Source: Bacteroidota bacterium (lineage in GTDB: Bacteria; Bacteroidota; Bacteroidia; Bacteroidales; Dysgonomonadaceae). Taken from it: a stretch of 64,000 nucleotides of DNA. A program made the translations under genes and the position numbers. Position 1 is the first letter of the stretch; every line of letters begins with the position of its first letter. The notes under the pieces are model-generated. The model did no database searches. It saw nothing but the letters and a program-made list of their open reading frames with translations, and was not told where the DNA came from. Positions 36,506 through 44,090 of this stretch are shown piece by piece. The DNA lies in the NCBI GenBank assembly GCA_023424395.1, contig JAFADY010000017.1, positions 62,001 to 126,000 on the forward strand, given 5' to 3'.

Positions 36506-37591
36506 ATGATCCGTAAAATAATCCATATAGATATGGATGCGTTTTACGCCTCCATTGAGCAACGCGATAATCCCGAATACCGGGAAAAACCCGTTGCCGT
36601 GGGTTATGGCGGCAAACGCGGCGTGGTGGCGGCAGCCAGTTACGAGGCTCGTCGCTATGGCGTTCGTTCGGCAATGGCGTCGGTGACGGCGCTTAGAAAA
36701 TGTCCGCACCTGATTTTCGTGATGCCCCGGTTCGATGTGTACAAGGCGGTTTCGGCACAGATAATGCAGATTTTCAGGGAATATACCGATAAGGTGGAAC
36801 CGCTGTCACTCGACGAGGCGTTTTTGGATGTTACCGAAAACAAAAAAGAAATAGAGATCGCCACGCAAATAGCGAAAGAGATTAAACAAAAAATACATCA
36901 TCAAACCCGATTAACTGCATCGGCGGGTGTTTCTTACAACAAGTTTTTGGCGAAGATCGCATCCGACTACAATAAACCGAACGGATTGTATGTGATCACT
37001 CCCGAAAAAGCTGAAAAGTTTCTTGAAAAATTGGCTATCGAAAAGTTCTTCGGTGTGGGTAAAGTAACGGCTCAGCGAATGCACGAATTGGGCATTCAAA
37101 ACGGCTTCGATTTAAAGCAGCACACAGAAATGGAACTTATTCATCATTTCGGAAAAGCGGGTGCAATGTATTATCATTTTGTGCGAGGCATCGATGAGCG
37201 GGAAGTGGAATCGGAATATGTGCGGAAATCGTTGGGTGCGGAAGAAACGTTTGCCGAAGACCTCTACGAAATGGTGGATTTGCTGCGTGCTTTAGACGAA
37301 ATTGCCCGCGAAGTTCACCGTCGTGCCGATAAACGGGGTTTTCTTGCCAAAACGCTCACGTTAAAAATAAAATACGCCGATTTTACCATCATTACCCGCA
37401 GCAAAACCGTAGAGTACTATCTGAGAACATACGACCAACTTTTTGAATTGGGAAAAGAGTTGCTGTTGCAGGTGGACGACATTGAAGACCGCAAAATCCG
37501 ATTGATGGGCTTAACATTGAAAAATGCTGAGGCGGAGTCTGCCATGTTAAGCAATCTGCCGCTTCAGTTGTCGTTTGAGTTTAAAGAATAA
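36506..37591 (+). CDS. dinB: DNA polymerase IV
   Basis: Y-family translesion polymerase of 361 residues. Catalytic acidic residues sit in IDMDAFYASIEQRDNP (residues 8-23) and in LSLDEAFLDVT near 101. The GVSYNKFLAKIASDYNKP helix and a C-terminal little-finger domain (about 240-345) follow. The last residues LQLSFEFKE resemble a beta-clamp-binding motif. Normal length. No SOS box was recognised upstream. Confidence 0.96.
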   Translation: MIRKIIHIDMDAFYASIEQRDNPEYREKPVAVGYGGKRGVVAAASYEARRYGVRSAMASVTALRKCPHLIFVMPRFDVYKAVSAQIMQIFREYTDKVEPLSLDEAFLDVTENKKEIEIATQIAKEIKQKIHHQTRLTASAGVSYNKFLAKIASDYNKPNGLYVITPEKAEKFLEKLAIEKFFGVGKVTAQRMHELGIQNGFDLKQHTEMELIHHFGKAGAMYYHFVRGIDEREVESEYVRKSLGAEETFAEDLYEMVDLLRALDEIAREVHRRADKRGFLAKTLTLKIKYADFTIITRSKTVEYYLRTYDQLFELGKELLLQVDDIEDRKIRLMGLTLKNAEAESAMLSNLPLQLSFEFKE

Positions 37592-37616
37592 AATAGAAAT
37601 TTTATCTAAAAGTTTG

Positions 37617-37624
37617 TATATTTG
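37617..37624 (+). promoter_or_regulatory. Promoter -7 element of the MNT/HEPN module
   Basis: TATATTTG, 16 nt before the MNT start codon at 37641 and immediately after the dinB stop. No good -33 element seen. Such a short leader suggests transcription starting close to the start codon. Confidence 0.5.
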
Positions 37625-37640
37625 CATTGAATTCAATAGT

Positions 37641-37985
37641 ATGAGCACAAGAGATTCACATATCTTGAATGAAATAAAACACAGAGTTTATTTGGTACAA
37701 CCCGATGCTGAAATAATTTTGTTTGGCTCAAGGGCCAGAGGAGATGCTAACATAAATTCGGATTGGGATATTTTGGTTTTACTGAAAAAAGATATTAACT
37801 CAAAAATCAATTTTGAAAAAATCACTTATCCTTTGTATGAATACGGATGGTCGGTTGGAGAATTGATTTCGGCTAAAGTTTACACAATGGAGGATTGGAA
37901 AAAAAGAAAACACACACTTTTTTATAAGAGTTCAAAGAGAGGGGATTGTAATATGACATTGACTCCCGATGAACGAAAGCAATAG
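37641..37985 (+). pseudogene. MNT-type nucleotidyltransferase (minimal antitoxin), C-terminal frame disturbed
   Basis: Antitoxin half of a MNT/HEPN pair. The nucleotidyltransferase motif GSRARGDANINSDWDILVL is intact near residues 30-48 and the domain runs to about residue 100. The frame then reads straight through the expected stop into the start of the HEPN gene (MTLTPDERK). Removing one G from the GGGG at 37941-37944 would give KRGIVI and a TGA overlapping the HEPN ATG at 37953 (ATGA), the usual coupling of these pairs. So there is most likely a one-base insertion here. The catalytic domain could still be made, with about ten foreign residues at its end. Confidence 0.75.
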
Positions 37986-38349
37986 TAGCTTTGAAAATTG
38001 AAAAGGCAGAAAAAACTTTTCAAGAAGCTAAAGGCGTGATAGAACTAGAGTATTGGAGTATAATTGCAAACAGATTATACTGCGCGTGTTTCTATATGAC
38101 AACGGCATTGTTAATATCAAATGGATACGAAACTCGGAGTCATTCGGGATTCATTTATTGGGCTTGCATTTTATAAAAACCAACGTTATATCGAAAGAAA
38201 GCGGACAATTGTATACGCGCCTATTTGATCTGAGACAAACAGGTGATTACGATGATTTTTACGAATTAACTCAGGATGATGTACTGCATCTGATAGAACC
38301 CGCTGAGGGCTATTTGTCCGAAATGAAAAAGTTAATCCAATTAAGTTAA
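37953..38349 (+). pseudogene. HEPN-domain protein (toxin of MNT/HEPN pair), two frameshifts
   Basis: Reading from ATG 37953 gives MTLTPDERKQ and a stop. Adding one A at CAA/TAG (about 37979-37982) continues as IVALKIEKAEKTFQEAKGVIELEYWSI, then YCACFYMTTALLISNGYETRSHSG. At GGG 38146-38148 one more base restores IHLLGLHFIKTNVISKE and LYTRLFDLRQTGDYDDFYELT to the stop at 38349. This matches a full HEPN domain of about 130 residues. Two single-base deletions in or next to short homopolymers break it, so the toxin is inactive unless the assembly is in error. Confidence 0.78.
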
Positions 38350-38889
38350 TCAAAGAATAAAATTCTCGGGGTGCTTTCCTTTTATGTCTTTGTAATACGA
38401 TTTTATCTTTACAATATCCGTCCTGTAATCACCGGTAGTATAAAATATATCTAAAATAGAAGCTACTTTTTTGCCGTAATCCAACCCTATTAATAGAAGG
38501 GGAACGTTGGCTTTTGTAGCGATAAAATAAAATCCCTTTTTCCATTCCTTCACCGGTTTGCGAGTCCCTTCGGGAGTGATGGCGAGATGGAGCTTATCGT
38601 GTTTTGAAAACTCGGCGGCCAGCGCGGTGGTTAGGTTGGTGTTTTTGTTTCGTTCAACCGGAATGCCTCCAATGCTTTTGAAAAACAGATTAAAGGGAAA
38701 TACAAACCATTCCTTTTTAATCAGGAAATTGGCCGTTCTGCCCAAGGAAGAGTAGGCCAGTTTGCCAATGATGAAATCCCAATTGCTTGTGTGTGGCGCC
38801 ACTAAGATAACGCATTTGGGAACATTGGGGAATGTATTAATAACTTTCCAGCCGAGTATTTTGGTGAGTATGAATTTGCTTAATCTCAT
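38350..38889 (-). CDS. Lysophospholipid acyltransferase-like protein (PlsC family)
   Basis: 179 residues with the acyltransferase HX4D motif as HTSNWD (His33, Asp38) and the substrate-binding PEGTRKP motif near residue 106, plus IGGIPVERN near 74. It is short compared with full PlsC, as in the small Bacteroidetes glycerol acyltransferase group. Likely acylates a lysophospholipid or an aminolipid at the inner membrane; the acceptor is unknown. Convergent with the HEPN remnant, with stops touching. Confidence 0.86.
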   Translation of the reverse strand: MRLSKFILTKILGWKVINTFPNVPKCVILVAPHTSNWDFIIGKLAYSSLGRTANFLIKKEWFVFPFNLFFKSIGGIPVERNKNTNLTTALAAEFSKHDKLHLAITPEGTRKPVKEWKKGFYFIATKANVPLLLIGLDYGKKVASILDIFYTTGDYRTDIVKIKSYYKDIKGKHPENFIL

Positions 38890-38925
38890 TTGAAGTTTAA
38901 TGTTTAAAGTTTAGGGTTTCTTGAA

Positions 38926-39386
38926 TTGTCATTCTGAACGTAGTGAAGAATCTGTTATTCGAGCTCATCATTTAAGAATTCCCAATTAGGATTAAATGAG
39001 GAAATTAAGTCATTCTTCTTTTTTCTGTTCCAACCTTTTAATTCCTTTTCTCTTGTAATGGCTTGACTTATTTCTTCAAAAAGTTCATAATAAATCAAAT
39101 AATAACATTTATATTTTGTTGTGAAAGTCTGTTCATTTTCGGGTTTTTATGATAATGCAAACGCACTTTTAAATCATTTGTTACTCCAATATATAGGGTG
39201 TTTTATTGTAATTGGTTAGTATATAAATGAAGTAGTTGTGTGTGCCAAAAGTTTTCATAAATTCTTTATAGATTTCTCGCTACGCTCGAAATGACAATTG
39301 AAAAAGGCTGAATTTGTCATTTCTACGATAGGAGAAATCCAACTTTCTTATCAATTTTAGATTCTTCACTCTGTTCAGAATGACAG
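38926..39386. mobile_element. 461-bp element with 28-bp inverted ends enclosing a GIY-YIG remnant
   Basis: Left arm 38926-38953 (contains CATTCTGAACGTAGTGAAG) and right arm 39359-39386 (contains CTTCACTCTGTTCAGAATG) are inverted copies differing at about three of 28 positions. Inside lie the broken GIY-YIG gene and a second, nested inverted pair (39269-39296 and 39315-39339; GATTTCTC...GAAATGACA against TGTCATTT...GGAGAAATC). The arms belong to a dispersed repeat family also seen inside 26847-26998. Confidence 0.5.
38955..39258 (-). pseudogene. GIY-YIG nuclease (YhbQ/UPF0213-like), frameshifted
   Basis: From ATG 39258 (minus) the frame reads MKTFGTHNYFIYILTNYNKT, then shifts; the next frame gives YIGVTNDLKVRLHYHKNPK. 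A third frame gives FTTKYKCYYLIYYELFEE, then ISQAITREKELKGWNRKKK and NDLISSFNPNWEFLNDELE to a stop at 38955. Together these make a complete small GIY-YIG endonuclease domain of about 100 residues (YIYIL, YIGVT, N..R, EKELKGW all recognisable), broken by at least two single-base shifts. The stop codon lies 1 nt from the left inverted repeat. Confidence 0.78.
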
Positions 39387-39404
39387 ATACCTCCATTTGT
39401 GTAA

Positions 39405-41336
39405 TTACTCAAACTCTTCCAATTCCAACGTCAGCCGTTCCCATTTGTTCATCGAAAGAGTGATTTTATTTTTCAATTCGATATACGATTGCAATAAAGC
39501 TGCGTTTGCCGCACCTTCGGGCGTAGTTAATTCTTGTTCCAAATCCGAAAGTTCGGTTTCCATTTTGGAAATTTTATTTTCAGTTTCCGAAATTTCTTTC
39601 TCCAGTTTCCGAATTTCGCGATTGCGCTCTTTTTGCTCCTGATACGAGAGTTTGCTTTCGGAAACCGTTTCTTTTTTCTCTTCTGTTTTTGATGATGGGG
39701 ATTGGGAAAGTTCAAGTTGCTGGAGATTTTCGAGTTTCTTTTTCGATAGGAAATCGTAAATACCGCCGATATGTTCCAGCACTTTGCCGCCCCCAAACTC
39801 GTATATCTTATTGACAAGGCCGTTCAAAAAATCACGGTCGTGCGATACGATGATAGCCGTTCCGTCAAATTCTTTGATGGCTTTTTTCAGTACCTCTTTG
39901 GAGGCAATATCTAAGTGATTGGTTGGTTCATCGAGAATGAGTAAATTAACGGGTTCGAGTAAGAGACGGATCATTGCCAACCGGCTTCGTTCGCCTCCCG
40001 ATAATACCTTCACTTTTTTATCAGATGCTTCCCCTCCAAACATAAACGCACCCAGAATATCGCGAATTTTGGTACGTATATCGCCTACGGCAACATAATC
40101 GATGGTTTCAAAAACCGTCAGGTTTTCATCCAGTAGTTGCGCTTGGTTTTGTGCGAAGTATCCGATTTTGACGTTGTGGCCGAGTTCTAATTTACCATCA
40201 AAATCGATTTCGTTCATAATGCATTTCACGAGTGTGGATTTTCCCTCGCCGTTTTTCCCTACAAAAGCTACTTTTTCGCCTCTATTAATCGTTAGCGTAA
40301 CGCCGGAGAACACCAGATGCGAGCCGTAGTTTTTTGCCAGATTTTCAGCTATCACGGGATAGGACCCTGAGCGTGGTGCCGGGGGAAACTTGAGGTTGAG
40401 GCGCGAATTATCCACTTCGTCCACTTCAATGCGTTCAATTTTGTCTAATTGTTTGATGCGCGACTGTACCTGATTGGATTTGGTGGCTTTGTAACGAAAT
40501 CGTTCTATGAACGCTTCGGTGTCTTGAATCTGTTTCTGTTGGTTTTCAAAAGCACGGAGTTGTTGTTCGCGCCGTTCTTGTCGAAGTTCCAGATACTTGG
40601 AATAGTTTACTTTGTAATCGTGAATATCGCCCAAAACAATTTCAATGGTACGGGTGGTTACGTTATCCAAAAAGGCTTTATCGTGGGAGACCAGCATCAC
40701 GGCATTGGCGCGCAAAGTAAGAAAATTTTCCAACCATTGAATGGACTCAATATCCAAATGGTTGGTAGGTTCGTCGAGCAGCAACACGTCGGGCGATTGC
40801 AGCAAGATTTTCGCCAACTCAATGCGCATTCGCCATCCGCCACTAAACTCTTTGGTTGGTCGATTGAAATCGGAGCGATTAAATCCCAATCCAAGCAAGG
40901 TTTTCTCGATTTCGGCTTCAAAATCGTTGATTCCCGACATCAACAACAGTTCTTGCACATCGGTAGAGCGTTGAATGATATGGTGATATTCGTCCGATTC
41001 ATAATCGGTTCTCTCTGCCATTTGCGTGTGTAATTGCTCTAATTCTTTTTCGAGCGCTTGCAAATGCTCAAACGCCAAGGACGCTTCTTCCATTACGGTA
41101 CGTGTATTGTCGAGCTTCATTTGCTGCGGCAGATAACCGATAGTAATTTCTTTTGGATATGAAATGGCCCCACTCGTTGGCTGCTGTAATCCGGCAATGA
41201 GTTTGAGCAGGGTCGATTTTCCGGCACCGTTCTTTCCGGCAAGCGCCATTCGCTCGTTTTTGTTAAGGACGAATGAGATGTTGTCTAATAATGTGAATCC
41301 GCCAAATTCGACGGTGAGATTATCGATGGAGATCAT
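39405..41336 (-). CDS. ABC-F family ATP-binding protein
   Basis: Soluble ATPase with two ABC domains and no membrane part, acting on the ribosome (translation factor or target protection). Walker A GKNGAGKST near residue 36 and GKNGEGKST near 355; signatures FSGGWRMR near 162 and LSGGERSR near 447; Walker B LLLDEPTNHLD near 183 and LLILDEPTNHLD near 468. A P-site tRNA-interaction linker (about 240-300) and a C-terminal coiled coil (about 565-640) complete the Uup/YheS-like layout. 643 residues. Antibiotic resistance cannot be inferred. Confidence 0.95.
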   Translation of the reverse strand: MISIDNLTVEFGGFTLLDNISFVLNKNERMALAGKNGAGKSTLLKLIAGLQQPTSGAISYPKEITIGYLPQQMKLDNTRTVMEEASLAFEHLQALEKELEQLHTQMAERTDYESDEYHHIIQRSTDVQELLLMSGINDFEAEIEKTLLGLGFNRSDFNRPTKEFSGGWRMRIELAKILLQSPDVLLLDEPTNHLDIESIQWLENFLTLRANAVMLVSHDKAFLDNVTTRTIEIVLGDIHDYKVNYSKYLELRQERREQQLRAFENQQKQIQDTEAFIERFRYKATKSNQVQSRIKQLDKIERIEVDEVDNSRLNLKFPPAPRSGSYPVIAENLAKNYGSHLVFSGVTLTINRGEKVAFVGKNGEGKSTLVKCIMNEIDFDGKLELGHNVKIGYFAQNQAQLLDENLTVFETIDYVAVGDIRTKIRDILGAFMFGGEASDKKVKVLSGGERSRLAMIRLLLEPVNLLILDEPTNHLDIASKEVLKKAIKEFDGTAIIVSHDRDFLNGLVNKIYEFGGGKVLEHIGGIYDFLSKKKLENLQQLELSQSPSSKTEEKKETVSESKLSYQEQKERNREIRKLEKEISETENKISKMETELSDLEQELTTPEGAANAALLQSYIELKNKITLSMNKWERLTLELEEFE

Positions 41337-41508
41337 GACTTATGCGAAAAAATCGGTGCAAAGGAACGAGTTTTTTTCCTTAATTGAAATACAAACTTAT
41401 TAATAATCAAAAAAAAGTTTATGCGTTATATCTAAAAATCCGTGTTATTTTCTCTAAAGAAGAACAAGATTGATATTGAATGCGTTGATAAATAAACGAT
41501 AAGTAAAA

Positions 41509-42234
41509 ATGAAAGAAATTCACGTGGGTTGCTCGGGTTTTTACAACACTGATTGGAAAGGAGAATTTTATCCTGTAAACCTGTCTTCTAAAAATTATCT
41601 AGAATATTACTCGAAAATCTTTAATGCGGTAGAGATAAACTCTTCATTTTACCGTAAACCAACGATGAAAACACTCCAAAATTGGAATGATACAACCCCA
41701 GACGAATTTAGATTTTTCATAAAAATACCGAAAAAAATCACACACGATGAACGTATGAAAAATGTAACTGATCCTATAAAAGAGTTCTGTACCCATATAG
41801 CTTCCGGATTAAAAAATAAGTTAAGCGGTTTTTTGTTTCAACTTCCGCCGTCTTTTATTTTTTCCAATGAAAATACACAAAGAATAATAACTGCGTTGGA
41901 CGATACGTATCTAAACGTAATAGAATTTCGCCACGCATCGTGGTGGAATAAGGAAGTGCAACATATTTTGACAGAGAAAAATATTGTATTCAGCGGTGTC
42001 AGTATTCCTAAAAATATTTCAGATGAAGTTATTATGAGCCATCCCGATATTTTGTATTATCGCTTGCACGGCACCCCCGTGATGTTTAGATCGGCATATT
42101 CCGAAGAGTTTTTGAACGCGCTTGCCATACAAATAAAGAATGCCGAAAAAACCGCTTACGTGTTTTTTAACAATACGTGGGGTTTATCGGCGATTAGAAA
42201 CGCGAAATATTTTCAAGAGCAAATTACTTCTTAA
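41509..42234 (+). CDS. DUF72 family protein
   Basis: 241 residues, TIM-barrel-like DUF72 (YecE) family: IHVGCSGFYNTDWKGEFYP at the start, FNAVEINSSFYRKP near 39-52, FRFFIKIPKKITHDERM near 67-83, VIEFRHASWW near 131 and a C-terminal YVFFNNTWG. Function unknown. It overlaps the duplicated hisS tail on the opposite strand by 11 nt at its 3' end. Confidence 0.88.
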   Translation: MKEIHVGCSGFYNTDWKGEFYPVNLSSKNYLEYYSKIFNAVEINSSFYRKPTMKTLQNWNDTTPDEFRFFIKIPKKITHDERMKNVTDPIKEFCTHIASGLKNKLSGFLFQLPPSFIFSNENTQRIITALDDTYLNVIEFRHASWWNKEVQHILTEKNIVFSGVSIPKNISDEVIMSHPDILYYRLHGTPVMFRSAYSEEFLNALAIQIKNAEKTAYVFFNNTWGLSAIRNAKYFQEQITS

Positions 42235-42412
42235 ATTCCCCGACAATTTCATCCAAACTCACCAATTCCTGCTCCCCCGTCTTCATATCTTTCAACGTAA
42301 TTTTTTCTTCCTTCATTTCGTTTTCTCCCACAAGGGCTACGAAGGGAATGCGATTGCTGTCGGCATACGACATCTGTTTTTTCATCTTTGCCGCTTCGGG
42401 ATATATTTCGGC
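42224..42412 (-). pseudogene. Duplicated 3' fragment of hisS
   Basis: Minus-strand frame AEIYPEAAKMKKQMSYADSN...IPFVALVGENEMKEEKITLKDM...ELVSLDEIVGEFKK and stop at 42224, matching the last 60 or so residues of the intact HisRS at 44091-45452. By eye the DNA core (42276-42412 against 44136-44272) differs at about seven positions; the last 45 nt are more diverged. Homology ends at 42412, and 8 nt later REP sequence begins. Its tail (EIVGEFKK) and its tight convergence with the DUF72 gene look like an original hisS 3' end displaced by the inserted block. Confidence 0.85.
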
Positions 42413-42420
42413 CTTCGTTT

Positions 42421-42598
42421 GGCGCAAGTTTGCAACTTGTGCCCATAACAATATATAGTTTGTAACTACTTTATTCATACCAATACGGCGTTGTTTTTAT
42501 TGTTTTAGTGTGCTGCTTAGAATTAGAGCTATTATATTATCTATTCTTTTCTCAGTTGAAACTGAGGGTGTTTTGGGCACAAGTTGCAAACTTGCGCC
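42421..42598 (+). repeat. REP module 1 (178 bp)
   Basis: Begins with a REP palindrome at 42421-42443 (arms GGCGCAAGTT and AACTTGTGCC, 3-nt centre) and ends with the same palindrome inverted at 42576-42598. Between them are a second palindrome TAGTT-TGT-AACTA (42457-42469), ATACGGCGTTGT, and a hairpin CTCAGTT-GA-AACTGAG (42551-42566) followed by GGTGTTTTGG. The right REP is followed by a partial extra copy of the left-half sequence (TAGCTTGTAACTA... GGCGTTA) just before the RAYT stop. Confidence 0.85.
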
Positions 42599-42646
42599 AA
42601 ACAAAATTCCAAAAACAATACATAGCTTGTAACTATTTTATTCATC

Positions 42647-43195
42647 TTAACAAGGCGTTATTTTTACAACACCTTTTCCTCCCGCGAAATCAATCGCACT
42701 ACTATACGGATAGTTCTCTGCTTTATCCACAAACCCTGCTTTTACCGGATTTTCGTGAATGTAATCTATGGTGGATTCAATCGCGTATGTAGTTGTTGAA
42801 AGTTCAATCGGTTGATTGTGTTGTTGCCAAAACTGATAGTTTTTGTTATTCAATTTACGTTGCCCTGCTCGCTGAAACATCCAAAGCATCCACCCTTTCC
42901 TGCTTTCTTGAGGATTATTTTCTATCTCGGAGAGAATCTTCTTTGAAGTGAATTTTTTTAAATCCCGAAGGATATCTTCTAATGATTCTTTTTCCGTTTG
43001 AATGACTAAATGAACGTGATTTGACATTATCACCCAAGCATATACTATTAATCCTTTTTTTTCGATGCAATAATTAATGCTTTCTACTACAATGTCTTTG
43101 TATATGGAGCGTGTGAATACATCAATCCAATTGACAGTGGCAAAACTGACAAAATAGATTCCTTCGGGCTTTCGAAATTTGTATTTACGGCTCAT
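42647..43195 (-). CDS. REP-associated tyrosine transposase (RAYT, IS200-like Y1 transposase domain)
   Basis: 182-residue HUH/Y1 single-strand nuclease. It has KFRKPEGIYFVSFATVNWIDVF at the N-terminus (strand 1), the metal-binding HxH in VIMSNHVHLVIQ near residue 57-66, LRDLKKFTSKKI helix near 83, and the RAYT-type C-terminal helix ESTIDYIHENPVKAGFV near 146-160 carrying the likely catalytic Tyr. The frame is intact. The gene is bracketed by REP modules on both sides, the classic context in which RAYTs maintain or spread REP sequences. A 5' GTTTGGCGCAAG REP lies 27 nt before its start. Confidence 0.92.
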   Translation of the reverse strand: MSRKYKFRKPEGIYFVSFATVNWIDVFTRSIYKDIVVESINYCIEKKGLIVYAWVIMSNHVHLVIQTEKESLEDILRDLKKFTSKKILSEIENNPQESRKGWMLWMFQRAGQRKLNNKNYQFWQQHNQPIELSTTTYAIESTIDYIHENPVKAGFVDKAENYPYSSAIDFAGGKGVVKITPC

Positions 43196-43221
43196 AATTG
43201 ATGCGTTTGTCTATTTCGTTT

Positions 43222-43359
43222 GGCGCAAGTTTGTAACTTGTGCCTATAACAATAAATAGTTTGCAACTATTTTATTTATACCAATATGGCGTTGTATTAT
43301 CTTTTGTTTTCTCAGTTAAAAACTGAGGGTGTTTTGGGCACAAGTTACAAACTTGCGCC
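43222..43359 (+). repeat. REP module 2 (138 bp)
   Basis: Left REP 43222-43244 and inverted right REP 43337-43359, with the same internal order as module 1: TAGTT-TGC-AACTA, ATATGGCGTTGT, ATCTTTTGTTTTCTCAG and hairpin CTCAGTT-AAA-AACTGAG, then GGTGTTTTGG. It is about 40 bp shorter in the middle than modules 1 and 3. Confidence 0.85.
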
Positions 43360-43381
43360 ACGTTAGGTTTTGAGTTTGTTT

Positions 43382-43404
43382 GGCACAAGTTGTAAGCTTG
43401 CGTC
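43382..43404 (+). repeat. Single REP copy
   Basis: GGCACAAGTT...AGCTTGCGTC, a lone, slightly diverged REP 23 nt after module 2 and about 12 nt before the stop of the interrupted lipoprotein gene on the minus strand. Confidence 0.7.
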
Positions 43405-43415
43405 AATAAAGATTA

Positions 43416-43895
43416 TTAACCCCTTATTCGCAAGTACCTATCAGGACTAATCCGAAATCCATAAAATATAACATCTCGATTGTCGTATTCGATAAAAAAT
43501 AAATCCAGAATATACCCCATATCAGTTCTTTTGGTGTAGATAACTTTTGCAAAAGGAACTTTTGATAGCATCTCTGTAATAGGAAGGTCTTCGTAGTCGT
43601 ATACCTAGCGTCCTCTATTTTGCATTCCATTATATAAAGTATCAATAGACATAAACAATGGTCTGCCGTATATGGAATCGATTTCCTGCATTGTTTTTTT
43701 GTGTAGTTTCAAGCAAGGATATGGTTTGTAATCAGTGCCGAACCTGCTGCAAGTAAGAGTATCCATCCATTTAGGATATTCAATCAGTTCAAATATATCA
43801 CTGTCTACTGAAGCTGTTTCTGTTCTATTATGACACGCAGTGAGAATCGTAAAAATTAGTATAAAAAAGAAATAAAATGATTTAGTATTTTTCAT
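43416..43895 (-). pseudogene. Hypothetical lipoprotein gene with an in-frame TAG
   Basis: From ATG 43895 (minus) a lipoprotein signal peptide ends ILTAC (Cys near 21), followed by YPKWMDTLTCSRFGTDYKPY and YGRPLFMSIDTLYNG. Codon 97 is TAG (43605-43607). The same frame then continues for 62 codons without interruption (YDYEDLPITEMLSKVPFAK, YTKRTDMGYILDLFFIEYDN, VIFYGFRISPDRYLRIRG) to TAA at 43416. The protein-like quality on both sides shows one gene of about 158 residues with a nonsense mutation. Family not recognised. It lies wholly between REP modules. Confidence 0.75.
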
Positions 43896-43911
43896 TATTT
43901 ATTCTATATTT

Positions 43912-44088
43912 GGCGCAAGTTTGTAACTTGTGCCCATACAATATATAGTTTGTAACTATCTTATTCATCTTAAAACGGCGTTATTCTTAAATTCAACGTG
44001 TTGTGTAAAGAATATAATCGTTGTATCATCTTTTGTTTTCTCAGTTAAAAACTGAGGGTGTTTTAGGCACAAGTTACAAACTTGCGCC
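43912..44088 (+). repeat. REP module 3 (177 bp)
   Basis: Left REP 43912-43934, inverted right REP 44066-44088. Internal order as in the other modules (TAGTT-TGT-AACTA; AAACGGCGTTATT; ATCTTTTGTTTTCTCAG; CTCAGTT-AAA-AACTGAG; GGTGTTTTAG). The right REP ends 2 nt before the hisS stop codon. Confidence 0.85.
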
Positions 44089-44090
44089 AG

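Larger units (their letters stand above)
42413..44090. mobile_element. RAYT/REP block inserted at the hisS 3' end
   Basis: This 1.7-kb block lies between the two copies of the hisS 3' end. From left to right it holds REP module 1, the RAYT gene, REP module 2, a single REP, a lipoprotein gene with an in-frame stop, and REP module 3. REP sequence begins 8 nt from the left homology breakpoint and ends 2 nt before the stop codon of intact hisS. RAYTs are IS200-like single-strand transposases associated with REP sequences; that this block arrived by RAYT or REP-mediated recombination is inference. Confidence 0.6.

Noticed and set aside
37991..38176. 61-codon ORF with TTG start
   Set aside because: It is the middle part of the frameshifted HEPN gene; the true start is ATG 37953.
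42224..42478. 84-codon ORF starting inside REP module 1
   Set aside because: Only the part below 42412 is hisS-derived; the first 20 or so codons are REP sequence read through, so it is annotated as a hisS fragment, not a new gene.
43424..43645. 73-codon minus-strand ORF
   Set aside because: It is out of frame with the better lipoprotein frame, which continues past a single TAG; the alternative frame has no protein-like features.
42421..44088. CRISPR array
   Set aside because: Repeats are palindromic and unevenly spaced (over 100 bp), with no regular unique spacers and no cas genes.
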